A stretch of DNA of 34,307 nt from Pelotomaculum sp. GTDB taxonomy: Bacteria; Bacillota; Desulfotomaculia; Desulfotomaculales; Pelotomaculaceae. The translations under genes and the position numbers were made by a program. The DNA lies in assembly GCA_022839445.1 (NCBI GenBank), contig JALHFC010000008.1, positions 1 through 34,307 of the forward strand. The letters run 5' to 3'. Positions within the stretch are counted from its first letter, which is position 1. Every line of letters starts with the position of its first letter. Below are positions 1-8,520 of the stretch, piece by piece. The notes under the pieces were generated by a model that made no database searches, was not told where the DNA came from, and saw nothing but the letters and a program-made list of their open reading frames with translations.

Positions 1-374
1 ATAACAGCCCAGTGAATGGGAGCGGCGCCCCGGTATTTGGGCAGCAGGGAGGCGTGGACATTGACGCAGCCGTATCGGGGGAGGTAAAGGATTTCCGGCG
101 GTAGAAAACGGCCAAAAGCTACAACTATAATAACATCCGGGGAAAAACCCTTTAACAAGTCAATAAAATCCTTGTCCTTGATCATATCCGGCTGAAAAAC
201 TGGCAACTTAAAATCGCGCGCAACAAGCTTAACCGGCGGCGGGGTCTTTTTTCTCCCCCTGCCCCTGGGCCGGTCAGGCTGGGTTACAACAGCTGCCACA
301 TCGTGTCCCGCTCCAACTAAAGCCTTTAACGACGGTACCGCAAAATCCGGCGTACCCATAAATACTACCCTCAT
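1..374 (-). CDS. fmt: Methionyl-tRNA formyltransferase, N-terminal part (cut by window edge)
   Basis: This enzyme formylates Met-tRNA(fMet) with 10-formyl-tetrahydrofolate, for translation initiation. Only the first 124 codons are in the window, so the stop and the C-terminal domain lie outside. The start is ATG at 374 and the protein begins [19 protein letters not shown], the typical Fmt opening. The part seen continues through a basic RPRGRGRK loop, which in this family contacts the tRNA acceptor end, and ends in [20 protein letters not shown], the region that precedes the formyl-folate site. It follows def by 57 nt on the same strand, the usual def-fmt pair, whose products add and later remove the formyl group. 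The SD before the ATG is weak. Confidence 0.95.
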   Translation of the reverse strand, partial: MRVVFMGTPDFAVPSLKALVGAGHDVAAVVTQPDRPRGRGRKKTPPPVKLVARDFKLPVFQPDMIKDKDFIDLLKGFSPDVIIVVAFGRFLPPEILYLPRYGCVNVHASLLPKYRGAAPIHWAV

Positions 375-431
375 AAGCAACACATCCCAGCTAAATTTTT
401 AATACGCCGGACCAACGATATATCCCTCACG

Positions 432-902
432 CTAATCCTCTGCTTGGATATTCCTTAGATTGGTCGCCAAATCTATAAAAAGAATGCCTTCAAGGTGATC
501 AATTTCGTGCTGAAACGCTCTGGCCATTAAGCCTTTGGCCTTTACAATAAATTCTGTTCCATGGCGGTCAAGTCCTTTTACCTTCACAGATGCAGCGCGG
601 GTTACATCGCCAATCAGACCGGGAACACTTAGGCAGGCCTCGCTGTCTGTTGCTTTTCCGTAAAACCTTACAATTTCGGGGTTAACCATTTCGATCAGCC
701 CTTCGCCGGTATCCACAACAATTACACGCTTTGAAACCCCTATTTGCGGGGCGGCCAGGCCGACACCCCTGGGCTTGGCGCTGTACATCGTTTCGGCCAT
801 ATTATTTAGAAGCTTAATGATATTGGGTGTGATTTTCGTCACCGGTTTGGCCTTTTCCCTGAGGATATCATCGCCAACTTCAACAATCTTGTAAACCGCC
901 AA
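432..902 (-). CDS. def: Peptide deformylase
   Basis: This metalloenzyme removes the N-formyl group from new proteins. All three family motifs are present: [10 protein letters not shown] (residues 46-55), EACLSVPG (88-95, metal-binding Cys90) and QHEIDHLEG (131-139, two metal-binding His and the catalytic Glu). Motif 2 reads EACLS where most family members have EGCLS, a small Gly-to-Ala change. The length of 156 aa is normal. The start codon is TTG, preceded by a good AGGTGG SD about nine bases upstream, so the start is well supported. It lies 17 nt after priA and 57 nt before fmt and is probably co-transcribed with both. Confidence 0.96.
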   Translation of the reverse strand: MAVYKIVEVGDDILREKAKPVTKITPNIIKLLNNMAETMYSAKPRGVGLAAPQIGVSKRVIVVDTGEGLIEMVNPEIVRFYGKATDSEACLSVPGLIGDVTRAASVKVKGLDRHGTEFIVKAKGLMARAFQHEIDHLEGILFIDLATNLRNIQAED

Positions 903-919
903 AAAACCTTACCACCTTT

Positions 920-3163
920 CTAAATCATCCCCTGCGGGTTAATGTCCACATTAACAGCCGGCTTAAAGACAGGGCGGCTTTTTTCCAGCGCGTCCAGGCA
1001 CTCCAAAATAGCTACCTTAAGCAAGTTGCGGCGCGGCCCTTTTAGCACCAACTGCCAGCGGTATTGATCCTTGATCCTTTGCAACGGGGCAGGCGCCGGA
1101 CCTAAAACGTCAACTAGATCACCCCGCCCGGAAATAGCCTTTTCAAGTATGTTCCTGGCCAGCCCGGCCCCTTTTCTGACTACATCTTCTTCCGGGTGGG
1201 TAAATAGCAGCCTCGCTAGAAAGCTAAATGGCGGATAGCCCAGCGAACGCCTAATGGGCATTTCATGGTTGTAAAAACCCTCACAATCATGTGATGCGGC
1301 TGTAATGATACTATAATGGTCCGGACAGTAAGTCTGAACAAGTACCTCTCCCGCCGAATCGCCCCGTCCGGTCCTGCCCGCCACCTGCGTCAAAAGTTGA
1401 AAAGTGCGCTCAGCCGCCCTAAAATCAGGCATATGCAGGGTGGCGTCGGCATTGATTACACCGACTAGGGTTACCCCGGGCAAATCCAAGCCCTTGGCAA
1501 TCATCTGTGTGCCGATTAAAATATCGGCCTGCCCCTGCCGGAACAAATTAACGATCTTTTCATGCGAACCCTTGCGGGCCGTAGAATCGCTGTCCATGCG
1601 CACTATCCGCGCCCCGGTGAAAAGCCTGCGCGCCTCCTCTTCAACCTTTTGCGTGCCTACGCCAAAATGGCGGATATAGCTACTGCCACAGCGGGGACAA
1701 AGTTTAGGTGAAGTTGTCGTATAATTGCAGTAATGGCACCGCAGCAATCCGTCCAGGTGGTAGGTAAGGGAGATATCGCAATGCGGACACTTTAAAACCT
1801 GGCCACATTCGCGACATACCACAAAAGTGGTGTATCCCCGCCTGTTTAAAAATAGGATCGCCTGCTCTCCCCTTTCCATCCGCTTGCAAACAGCGTCTTT
1901 CAAGGAGCGGCTAAATATACCGCGGTTTCCCTCTCTCATTTCCTGCCTCAGGTCTACTATCCTCACCGGTGGCAGGGGCCGCTTCTCTATCCTATGCGGC
2001 AGCTTCAAAAGCTGGTAAGGGCCACCCGGCAAGGATCTAAACTGAGATTCCAGGGAAGGTGTAGCGCTGCCAAGCACAACCACCGCCCCAAATTGTTGGG
2101 CTCTTTTCAAAGCGATTTCCCGGGCATGATAACGCAAGCGGTCGTCCTGTTTATAAGAAGGCTCATGCTCTTCATCAATGACAAAAAGCCCCGGACTAGA
2201 AGAAGGGGCAAAAACAGCCGAGCGTGTCCCGAGGACAACAGGGGCCTGGCCTTCCTTCGCCCGCCGCCATTCACCATATCTTTCCCCTCCTGCCAGGGCG
2301 CTATGTAAAACCGCCACATTACCGCCGAACCGCCCGCGGAACAAATCGATCATCTGCGGGGTCAAAGATATCTCGGGAACTAGAATTACCGCTTGGCGCC
2401 CGGATTCCAATGCAGCGGCCACGGCCCGCATGTAGACCTCCGTCTTGCCGCTACCGGTGACACCTTGCAGAAGAAAAGCTTTAAATTTGCCCTTACCGAT
2501 GGCTCCAGAAATCTCCTTGCAAGCCACCTCCTGCTCAGGATTAAGCCGGGGCAAATCGGTCCCGGCTTCCCCTTCCACACTACCGCCCGGTAGAAGTGGC
2601 GAATCGCCTGTGAAAACTTCCAACAGACCTTTTTCAACCAGCACATCAACCGTTTTCATCACTGTCTGCGCAGAAGCTGCGAGTTCCTTCCGGGTCAAGC
2701 CCGGACTTTTGACCGCTGCTTTAATTACGGCAATCTGCTTTGGGGCGTGGGGCATTTTATCAATAACTTCTCTAATCTTATCTTCAGGTAGCGCCGGGCG
2801 AAACAGCATCACCCTGCGGGGAGCTTTTACACCCAGCCTTGGTGAGAGGATCCGGCTCAAGGCCTCAGCCGTGCTGCAGATATAGCTATCGGCCATCCAG
2901 CGGGCCAATTCTAGCAGTTCCGGTGTAAATACGGGCTCCTCATCTATAATTTCCAATATATCTTTGGTTTTAATTGTGCTTTCGGGGAAACCGAACCCCA
3001 CGACATAACCGGCTAGCTTCCTGCCACCAAAAGGCACCAGCACCCTGGAACCCACTACAACCCTTTCTTTTATTCCGGCAGGAAGATCATAATGAAACAC
3101 CCGGTCGGTCCTGCGAGAGTTAATATCTACAATTATTTCAGCAAAACTTCTGTTTTTCTCCAT
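920..3163 (-). CDS. priA: Primosomal protein N' (replication restart helicase PriA)
   Basis: PriA is a superfamily 2 DNA helicase that reloads the replisome at stalled forks. Visible features are an N-terminal DNA-binding domain, a Walker A motif GVTGSGKT at residues 234-241, a DEEH box at 330-333, the ATPase motif LGSATPS, and paired CxxC zinc-binding motifs between about residues 450 and 493, with pairs such as CRECG, CPHC, CHYC and CPRC. The C-terminal helicase half carries the GTQMIAKG and QVAGRTGRG motifs. The length of 747 aa fits the family. The start is ATG at 3163 with only a weak SD. A terminator hairpin and a perfect TATAAT box lie between coaBC and this gene, so priA-def-fmt may be transcribed separately. 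Confidence 0.97.
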   Translation of the reverse strand: MEKNRSFAEIIVDINSRRTDRVFHYDLPAGIKERVVVGSRVLVPFGGRKLAGYVVGFGFPESTIKTKDILEIIDEEPVFTPELLELARWMADSYICSTAEALSRILSPRLGVKAPRRVMLFRPALPEDKIREVIDKMPHAPKQIAVIKAAVKSPGLTRKELAASAQTVMKTVDVLVEKGLLEVFTGDSPLLPGGSVEGEAGTDLPRLNPEQEVACKEISGAIGKGKFKAFLLQGVTGSGKTEVYMRAVAAALESGRQAVILVPEISLTPQMIDLFRGRFGGNVAVLHSALAGGERYGEWRRAKEGQAPVVLGTRSAVFAPSSSPGLFVIDEEHEPSYKQDDRLRYHAREIALKRAQQFGAVVVLGSATPSLESQFRSLPGGPYQLLKLPHRIEKRPLPPVRIVDLRQEMREGNRGIFSRSLKDAVCKRMERGEQAILFLNRRGYTTFVVCRECGQVLKCPHCDISLTYHLDGLLRCHYCNYTTTSPKLCPRCGSSYIRHFGVGTQKVEEEARRLFTGARIVRMDSDSTARKGSHEKIVNLFRQGQADILIGTQMIAKGLDLPGVTLVGVINADATLHMPDFRAAERTFQLLTQVAGRTGRGDSAGEVLVQTYCPDHYSIITAASHDCEGFYNHEMPIRRSLGYPPFSFLARLLFTHPEEDVVRKGAGLARNILEKAISGRGDLVDVLGPAPAPLQRIKDQYRWQLVLKGPRRNLLKVAILECLDALEKSRPVFKPAVNVDINPQGMI

Positions 3164-3181
3164 AATATTCTACTCGCTTCT

Positions 3182-3210
3182 ATTATAACAAAAAACAACC
3201 CGGCGATAAA
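3182..3210 (-). promoter_or_regulatory. Possible promoter for priA-def-fmt
   Basis: On the minus strand a perfect TATAAT (3187 to 3182) follows TTTATC (3210 to 3205, three of six consensus bases) with a 17-nt spacer. It overlaps the tail of the coaBC terminator hairpin and ends 19 nt before the priA start. The -10 is ideal and the -35 weak. Confidence 0.4.
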
Positions 3211-3220
3211 GAACACCGGG
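3190..3220 (-). terminator. Rho-independent terminator after coaBC
   Basis: The 7-bp stem CCCGGTG/CGCCGGG (one G-U pair) has an 8-nt loop and is followed on the minus strand by TTGTTTTTT. It begins five bases after the coaBC stop codon. Confidence 0.6.
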
Positions 3221-3224
3221 GGCT

Positions 3225-4442
3225 TTACCCTTTTTTATTGAAGAGAAGAAGCGCATTGTCAAGAATCCGGTGGGCCAGGGTCAGCTTATCCATTAGGGGC
3301 AAAGGCTTAATAGTACCGTCTGGAAAAACAAACTTTACAATATTTGTATCGGCGCCAAATCCTGCTCCGGATTGAGTGACATCATTCGCCACCAAAAAGT
3401 CCATATTTTTCCTAACTACCTTTTGCCTGGCATTGCGCTCCAAGTCTTCAGTTTCGGCGGCAAAACCGACCAGTATCTGGCGCGTCTTATTTCTGCCCAA
3501 CTCAGCCAGGATGTCGGGGTTTCTTGTAAACTCTAAAGAAAGGGTATCTCCCTTTTTTTTAATCTTTTGCCGCGCCACATCTTTTGGCCTGTAATCAGCT
3601 ACGGCTGCCGTCTTAACAACTATGTCCGTTTCCGGGAAACGTTCCATAACTACGTTGAACATCTGTAGCGCAGTTTCAACCCTTACTATATCCACCCCAC
3701 GAGGGGGCGTCAGGACAGAAGGACCGCTTATTAGAATTACCTTTGCCCCCTTGCCGGCAGCCGCTTCCGCCACTGCGTAACCCATCTTACCCGTGCTGCG
3801 GTTGGTAAGGTAACGCACCGGGTCAATAGGCTCTATGGTTGGCCCGGCAGTCACCATAACCGTCAGGCCCCGCAGGTTACCGGCGGGAGTGGCTAGCCGT
3901 GTTATGTTCTCCAATATAACCTCTAAATCCGCAAGCCTGCCCCGGCCTTGTGCGCCACAAGCCAACCTGCCCACGCCCGGCTCAACAAAATGGTATCCCA
4001 GACCTCTTAAGTCATCTATGTTACGCCGGACTACCGGGTTATTATACATGTTGACGTTCATCGCCGGGCAGAAAAGCACAGGGCAGGCAGCCGCCATAAT
4101 TACTGTTGTAAGCAGATCGTCGGCAATGCCGCCAGCCACCTTGCCAAGCACATTGGCAGTGGCAGGAACAACTACCACCAGGTCGGATTGAGTTGCTACG
4201 TCCACATGTAAAACGTTGTAATGCGAGCTATGCTCGAAAAGGCCGGTATATACCGGGCGTCCGGAGAGAACCTGAAATGTGAGGGGCCTAACAAACTCCT
4301 GGGCGGACCTTGTCATGATTACGTGCAAATCAGCCCCTCTGGCTTTTAGATTGCTCACCAACTGGGCGACCTTAAAAACAGCAATGCCGCCGGTAACACC
4401 TACGGTAATATATTTTCCTGCCAGCGCGGGACTTAAATCCAT
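3225..4442 (-). CDS. coaBC: Bifunctional phosphopantothenoylcysteine decarboxylase / phosphopantothenate-cysteine ligase
   Basis: CoaBC makes 4'-phosphopantetheine for coenzyme A in two steps, a CTP-dependent ligation of cysteine and an FMN-dependent decarboxylation. The N-terminal CoaC half shows VGVTGGIAVFK, the active-site His at about 79 (LHVDVA), PAMN at 126-129 and the ACG motif at 161-163. The CoaB half shows VTAGPT at 187-192, EPIDPVRYLTNRSTGKMG, AAVADYRP and the lysine-rich KIKKKG near 273. I start at ATG 4442 (405 aa) because AGAGGTGG sits about ten bases upstream. A TTG at 4505 would add 21 unconserved-looking residues without an SD. It lies downstream of rpoZ, as in many Firmicutes. 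Confidence 0.95.
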   Translation of the reverse strand: MDLSPALAGKYITVGVTGGIAVFKVAQLVSNLKARGADLHVIMTRSAQEFVRPLTFQVLSGRPVYTGLFEHSSHYNVLHVDVATQSDLVVVVPATANVLGKVAGGIADDLLTTVIMAAACPVLFCPAMNVNMYNNPVVRRNIDDLRGLGYHFVEPGVGRLACGAQGRGRLADLEVILENITRLATPAGNLRGLTVMVTAGPTIEPIDPVRYLTNRSTGKMGYAVAEAAAGKGAKVILISGPSVLTPPRGVDIVRVETALQMFNVVMERFPETDIVVKTAAVADYRPKDVARQKIKKKGDTLSLEFTRNPDILAELGRNKTRQILVGFAAETEDLERNARQKVVRKNMDFLVANDVTQSGAGFGADTNIVKFVFPDGTIKPLPLMDKLTLAHRILDNALLLFNKKG

Positions 4443-4507
4443 TTGACAGGATCCACCTCTTTCTATACCCTTAAAGTCCCCTCCACCCCAGTAAATCCTC
4501 ACCAACT

Positions 4508-4711
4508 TTAATCCATTTTTTTGGGCTTCTTATATGCAATCTTTTCTTGGGCAATTTCCATTAAGGCGGTGGTGACCGGCTTACGGGCAACCCCGTCATC
4601 CACGGCGTTTCCTCTCTCGGTAAGCGCCCTGGCCCGTTTTGAGGCCATTACAACTAGGGTATAACGACTATCGACTTTCTCTATAAGCTCATCGAGAGTT
4701 GGCTGGATCAT
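4508..4711 (-). CDS. rpoZ: RNA polymerase omega subunit
   Basis: Omega is the small subunit that helps fold and assemble the beta-prime subunit of RNA polymerase. The 67-residue protein has the usual N-terminal pattern: PTLDELIEKVDSRYTLVVMASKRAR, then a region for RKPVTTALMEIAQEKI. The start is ATG with a strong GGAGG SD. Its position between gmk and coaBC is the standard Firmicute order and supports the call despite the short length. Confidence 0.93.
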   Translation of the reverse strand: MIQPTLDELIEKVDSRYTLVVMASKRARALTERGNAVDDGVARKPVTTALMEIAQEKIAYKKPKKMD

Positions 4712-4772
4712 TACAATCCTCCATATATAAAAATAGTTTTTTGTAGATTAATAAACACCATAGCTAAAGGAT

Positions 4773-5381
4773 CTACATACTGATTAATTTCGCCAAGTAA
4801 GTTTTGAGGTAACGGGCCCGGCATTTTTCAGCCTTTATAATCGCCTGTGCCTGCTCTACCGCCCGCGCCACCTCATCGTTTATGATAACATAATCATATT
4901 CGCAGGCAAGTTTCATTTCTTCGATAGCGCAACAAAGCCGCTTTTGGATCTCCTCCGGGGAATCAGCGCCACGTGCATTAAGGCGCAACTTTAAATCTGC
5001 CATGGACGGTGGCGCCACAAAAATCAACACGGCTTCAGGTATCTTTTCCCTAACCTGAAAAGCCCCTTGAATATCTATCTCCAGCATCATATCGTTGCCC
5101 TTTTCCAATGCCTTCTGTATAAACGGGAGAGGGGTGCCGTAATAATTGCCGTAAACTTTGGCCCACTCCAAAAACTGTCCCTCCGCAATCATCCTTTTAA
5201 AATCTTCCTTTTTCAAAAAGATGTAATTAACGCCCTCGACCTCGCCGGTCCTGGGCGACCTGGTCGTTGCGGAAATAGATAAGCGCAAATCAAGGTTACC
5301 CTCCACGAGAGCCTTGCAAACCGTCCCCTTTCCTGTTCCGGACGGTCCGGAAAAAACCAGCAATAGACCTTTTCTTTCCAC
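4773..5381 (-). CDS. gmk: Guanylate kinase
   Basis: This kinase phosphorylates GMP to GDP with ATP, an essential step in GTP and dGTP supply. It has the P-loop GPSGTGKG at residues 12-19, followed by the GMP-binding elements SATTRSPRTGEVEGVNY and the tyrosine-containing YGNYYGTP segment. The length of 202 aa is typical. The start is GTG, with an AGGGG-type SD in the 18-nt gap after remA. Tight spacing with remA and yicC points to one operon. Confidence 0.97.
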   Translation of the reverse strand: MERKGLLLVFSGPSGTGKGTVCKALVEGNLDLRLSISATTRSPRTGEVEGVNYIFLKKEDFKRMIAEGQFLEWAKVYGNYYGTPLPFIQKALEKGNDMMLEIDIQGAFQVREKIPEAVLIFVAPPSMADLKLRLNARGADSPEEIQKRLCCAIEEMKLACEYDYVIINDEVARAVEQAQAIIKAEKCRARYLKTYLAKLISM

Positions 5382-5399
5382 AGCTTGCCGCCCCTTCTT

Positions 5400-5675
5400 C
5401 TATTCAGCGGGCTCTTCGGTCTGTGAAGGGGCCTCCTTGGACACTAACCGGTGGGCTACGGTTTCCGGTTGGACGGCTGATAGAATCACATGGTCGCTAT
5501 CAGCGATAATAACAGCCCGGGTACGCCGCCCATACGTTGCGTCAATCAGCATACCCCTGTCCCTGGCTTCAGTAATAATTCTTTTGATTGGAGCAGACTC
5601 AGGACTAACGATAGCAATAATCCGGTTGGCCGATACAATATTGCCGAAACCGATATTAATTAACTTGATTTCCAT
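5400..5675 (-). CDS. remA: RemA-family extracellular matrix regulator (DUF370)
   Basis: In Bacillus subtilis RemA is a small DNA-binding protein that activates biofilm-matrix and osmoprotection genes. This 91-residue protein carries the family core: [27 protein letters not shown], then [31 protein letters not shown]. The last 12 or so residues are an acidic tail. The start is ATG with an AAGGGAG SD. The order yicC-remA-gmk matches B. subtilis. The regulated genes in this organism cannot be told from the sequence. Confidence 0.92.
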   Translation of the reverse strand: MEIKLINIGFGNIVSANRIIAIVSPESAPIKRIITEARDRGMLIDATYGRRTRAVIIADSDHVILSAVQPETVAHRLVSKEAPSQTEEPAE

Positions 5676-5699
5676 TTTGTTTCTCCCTTCTAATAAGGC

Positions 5700-6578
5700 T
5701 TATTCGATGTTTTGAACTTGTTCTCTGATTTTTTCCAGTTCACTTTTTACTTCAACCACCCAACCACCGATACATAGATCGTTTGCCTTGGAGGCGATGG
5801 TATTTATTTCCCTATTCATTTCCTGTATTAAAAAATCTAACTTCCTGCCCACAGGACCTTCCGCTACAAGGCAGTCACATACCTGCTTTAAGTGACTTTC
5901 CAACCGTACAGTCTCTTCGGTGATATTCGAGCGCTCGGCAAAAAGCACGGCCTCGGCTGCTAGCCGGGAGGCATCAAGACAGCCTTCCCGCATAAAATCA
6001 TTTAAGCGATCTTTTAGCTTTTCCCTGTATTCCTCCACCACCTCAGGCGATCTATCCCTGATTTTCCTGTTTAACAAGGCCACCTGCTCTACCCTGCTTA
6101 AAATATCCTCCGCCAGCCGCTTCCCTTCTGTAGAGCGCATCATTAGCAGGTTTTCCAGGGCGGCTTTTACTGCTTCCCGGACGACCGGCCACCATTTTTC
6201 AACATCTTCTTCAGGCTCTTCCACCGAAAACACTCCCGGTAAACCGATTATATATTTTAACTTAATCTTGCTTTCCAGGTCAAGACTTTCCTGTAATTCT
6301 TTCATCGCATTATAATACGCCAGCGCCAGCGCCTTGTCAAATCTTACATCTGCTGCCTTATCACCACACTCCTCAATAGAAAAGAATACATCAACCCGCC
6401 CGCGGGCTATACCAGATTGAATCAGGCGCCTGACCCTGTCCTCCAGTGGGGAAAAAGAGCGTGGCAAACGTATGGCTGTCTCGTTATAGCGATGGTTAAC
6501 TGCTTTCAATTCGATTACACATTTTTTTTCCGGCGTTGCAGCCTCCCCCCGCCCGTAGCCGGTCATGCTTCTTATCAT
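5700..6578 (-). CDS. YicC/YloC family endoribonuclease-like protein
   Basis: This 292-residue protein is a complete YicC-family member. It opens with MIRSMTGYGRGE, has ELKAVNHRYNE and LPRSFSPLEDRVR in the N-terminal domain, and ends with the conserved C-terminal block (RKLDFLIQEMNREINTIASKA). E. coli YicC has been linked to RNA decay and stationary-phase survival; the role in Firmicutes is less clear. It is the first gene of the yicC-remA-gmk-rpoZ-coaBC run. Confidence 0.93.
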   Translation of the reverse strand: MIRSMTGYGRGEAATPEKKCVIELKAVNHRYNETAIRLPRSFSPLEDRVRRLIQSGIARGRVDVFFSIEECGDKAADVRFDKALALAYYNAMKELQESLDLESKIKLKYIIGLPGVFSVEEPEEDVEKWWPVVREAVKAALENLLMMRSTEGKRLAEDILSRVEQVALLNRKIRDRSPEVVEEYREKLKDRLNDFMREGCLDASRLAAEAVLFAERSNITEETVRLESHLKQVCDCLVAEGPVGRKLDFLIQEMNREINTIASKANDLCIGGWVVEVKSELEKIREQVQNIE

Positions 6579-6684
6579 TACCTTACCCCACCTTTTGCTA
6601 CCTATTTTAATATTAGTCTTACCGTATTTTCTCTATTAATCCGGTGTTCCGGTCAAGCCCCTCCTTGATTTAAACATCCTATAC

Positions 6685-6712
6685 ATTTTATCATTGCCCC
6701 GTGAACATGCAA
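6685..6712 (-). promoter_or_regulatory. Possible promoter for the yicC operon
   Basis: Reading minus, TTGCAT (6712 to 6707) and TAAAAT (6690 to 6685) are separated by 16 nt. The -10 matches five of six bases, the -35 three. The site also overlaps one arm of a 9-bp inverted repeat (6710-6718 and 6758-6766). It is about 105 nt upstream of the yicC start. Confidence 0.35.
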
Positions 6713-6769
6713 CATTTTTCTTGAAATGTATACAATATTTCTAGGTAATGCGCATGTAAAATGTTGTCC

Positions 6770-7114
6770 CTAATATTCACGGTTCAAAGTCGCGTTAAAA
6801 AACCAACTCACCAAACTAGTTATAATAGCCCCCCAGAAGGCGCCCCAGAAGCTGTAAACAGTAAAGCCCGGAACTAGCCAGGAGGCAATAGTAAATGCAA
6901 AGGCATTAACTATTAAAATAAACAGACCAAGTGAAAGAACCGTAATTGGCAATGTCAAAAAAACAATTACCGGCCTTACCAGGGTGTTAACCAACCCCAG
7001 GACAAGCGCGGCTAACAGGGCTGTGAAAAACCCCTTGATTTCAAACCCCGGTACCAGGTAATCGGCTGCAAGCAGGGCCATACCGTTCAACAGCAAGGTA
7101 AAAATCCATTTCAC
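6770..7114 (-). CDS. Small four-helix membrane protein, phage-holin-family-4-like (PF04020 type)
   Basis: About 114 residues with four strongly hydrophobic segments (roughly residues 2-19, 27-47, 54-77 and 87-107). The motifs NTLVRPVIVFLTLPITVLSLG and two VPGF turns are typical of this membrane-protein family, which is named after mycobacteriophage holins but is widespread on bacterial chromosomes with no known function. I start at GTG 7114 because the near-perfect SD AGGGGGTGAT ends four bases before it. A GTG at 7123 lies inside the SD. It is a stand-alone gene with no phage genes nearby, so I do not infer a lysis role. Confidence 0.85.
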   Translation of the reverse strand: MKWIFTLLLNGMALLAADYLVPGFEIKGFFTALLAALVLGLVNTLVRPVIVFLTLPITVLSLGLFILIVNAFAFTIASWLVPGFTVYSFWGAFWGAIITSLVSWFFNATLNREY

Positions 7115-7161
7115 TCGAATCACCCCCTAACATTACAGTGTCATACAACCCCATTATAATA

Positions 7162-7195
7162 ACCTGTGGCCTGCTTTACCCAGCAGGCCACAGGT
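7162..7195 (-). terminator. Terminator hairpin downstream of RNase P RNA
   Basis: A perfect 14-bp stem (7162-7175 with 7182-7195) and a 6-nt loop lie 17 nt beyond the 3' end of rnpB. The following minus-strand sequence is AT-rich (TATTATAAT) but not a pure U run. Confidence 0.7.
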
Positions 7196-7212
7196 ATAAA
7201 TTATAAAAATAC

Positions 7213-7592
7213 GGTGAGTAAGTCGATAAGCCGAGTTCTGTCGTGGGTGATCATCTGTCTGGGACGCCGATTGCCCGGCGCCTCTAGCGACCTAACCCGG
7301 GGACAACGACGGGCCGCCGTATCAGTCCCCCTATTTGGTCTTGCTCCAGGTGGGGTTTACCTAGCCGGCCGGTCACCCGGCCGCTGGTGCGCTCTTACCG
7401 CACCGTTCCATCCTTGCCCGGCACTCAACTTTTTCTATGGGATAGAAAAAGTTGAGTGCCGGGCGGTCTGCATTTCTGTGGCACTTTCCTTAGGGTCGCC
7501 CCCACTGGGTGTTACCCAGCACCCTGCCCTACGGAGTTCGGACTTTCCTCAGGCGCTTTACATAGCGCCCGCGATCACCTAACTCACTCACC
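7213..7592 (-). ncRNA. rnpB: RNase P RNA (type A)
   Basis: This is the catalytic RNA that matures tRNA 5' ends. On the minus strand the 5' part has GAGGAAAGUCC (conserved P4/CR-I), followed by the internal ACAGAA and the conserved AGCAAGACCAAAUAGGG block, and the 3' part has AGAACUCGGCUUAUCGAC. The ends pair as P1 (GGUGAGUGAGUU with a GACUUACUCACC-like 3' end). About 380 nt fits type A. The arm at the P12 position is a perfect 23-bp hairpin (7416-7438 with 7442-7464). The ends are set by P1 pairing and may be off by a few bases. Confidence 0.95.
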
Positions 7593-7686
7593 ATATATTT
7601 TTAACGATTTGACACAACACTTCCCCCGCCCAATGACCGATGGCATTTGAATGATATTTATAGCGTATTGTGTAAAACGCTATTAA

Positions 7687-7715
7687 ATTATATCACCTTT
7701 ACTTCTCCCAGTAAA
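7687..7715 (-). promoter_or_regulatory. Possible rnpB promoter
   Basis: On the minus strand TTTACT (7715 to 7710), a 17-nt spacer and a perfect TATAAT (7692 to 7687) overlap the 3' end of the zinc-ribbon gene. The start point would give a leader of roughly 85 nt before mature RNase P RNA, containing a 7-bp hairpin (7660-7666 with 7677-7683). Confidence 0.4.
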
Positions 7716-8409
7716 GCATCCTACCGCAGTAACTGCAGAAGACCAACCCTTCTCCCTGTTTCAAAAGGCGAAGGTCATTGAACGGAATACCCACCCGGCA
7801 TCCCCTGCAAATCCCTTTTTCTACACGAGCAAGGGGATCGCTAAACTTTTTCTTCATATCAATATACTTTTCCCGGAGAGCCGGTTTTATTTGATCAAAC
7901 AGTTTTTGCCTGGAAAAGGGAATCTGATCCAACAAATCCCTTATATTTTGCTGGTCGGCCAGTAATGATCCGTGTTTTTGCCTATAATCCCCAACCTTTT
8001 CGTTCAGCGCCGTTTTCAATTCTTCTAACGTGGCGCGAAGTTCGTCCTGCCGCTCCATAATGGTTAAAATCTCATCTTCCGTCAGTTGAACCTTATCCTT
8101 TAAATAATCAAGCTTTTTGTTACTTGAGTTTATCTCCTTGACGTTGGTTATGCCCCCGCCATATAGTTTTTGCCCCAGGCTTTCAATTTGCTCATTTGCA
8201 GCGGTCACATCCATTTCTTTTGATCTCAATTCTTTTTTATTGTTAGCGTACTCCCCTTTCAATTTGTTGAATAAAACACGGTCTTCCTCGATTCCCGTTT
8301 TAAGGGCTCTTAACCCCCCTGAAATCTGTCCCTCCTTTAATTTTGTTTCCAGCGTTGCCGTTTGCACATCTAGCTCCTGAACTTCCCACAATAGTTTCAG
8401 CTCGCTCAT
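7699..8409 (-). CDS. Coiled-coil protein with C4 zinc ribbon (DUF164/CT398 type)
   Basis: The 236-residue protein is mostly a long charged coiled coil (about residues 5-190). It ends in a zinc ribbon with CxxC pairs at about 201/204 and 225/228 (CRGC ... CSYCGRMLYW). Family members are proposed to bind nucleic acid or act in a translation- or envelope-related role; no firm function is known. I start at ATG 8409 (MSELKLLWEVQELD), preceded by AAAGGA 12 nt upstream. An in-frame GTG at 8445 would add 12 residues and has no SD. It lies between the terminator of nif3 and rnpB. Confidence 0.85.
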   Translation of the reverse strand: MSELKLLWEVQELDVQTATLETKLKEGQISGGLRALKTGIEEDRVLFNKLKGEYANNKKELRSKEMDVTAANEQIESLGQKLYGGGITNVKEINSSNKKLDYLKDKVQLTEDEILTIMERQDELRATLEELKTALNEKVGDYRQKHGSLLADQQNIRDLLDQIPFSRQKLFDQIKPALREKYIDMKKKFSDPLARVEKGICRGCRVGIPFNDLRLLKQGEGLVFCSYCGRMLYWEK

Positions 8410-8487
8410 AGTTATAACCATTCCTTTCGCTAACGCTTTAGGCACAAAAACGAAAATTACTTTAAGAATTACCTCCCCTTGGAGACT

Positions 8488-8515
8488 AAAAAAGATAGGA
8501 AGATGTGTTCCTATC
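8488..8515 (-). terminator. Rho-independent terminator after the Nif3-like gene
   Basis: An 8-bp perfect stem (8494-8501 with 8508-8515) with a 6-nt loop begins five bases beyond the stop and is followed on the minus strand by six U residues. Confidence 0.75.
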
Positions 8516-8520
8516 CTTTA

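Noticed and set aside
6770..7114. Prophage lysis gene, suggested by the holin family name
   Set aside because: No phage genes are nearby, and this family is widespread on chromosomes as a small membrane protein of unknown role.
7166..7582. A 138-codon plus-strand open frame
   Set aside because: It lies antisense to RNase P RNA and its terminator; the sequence is explained by the RNA structure.
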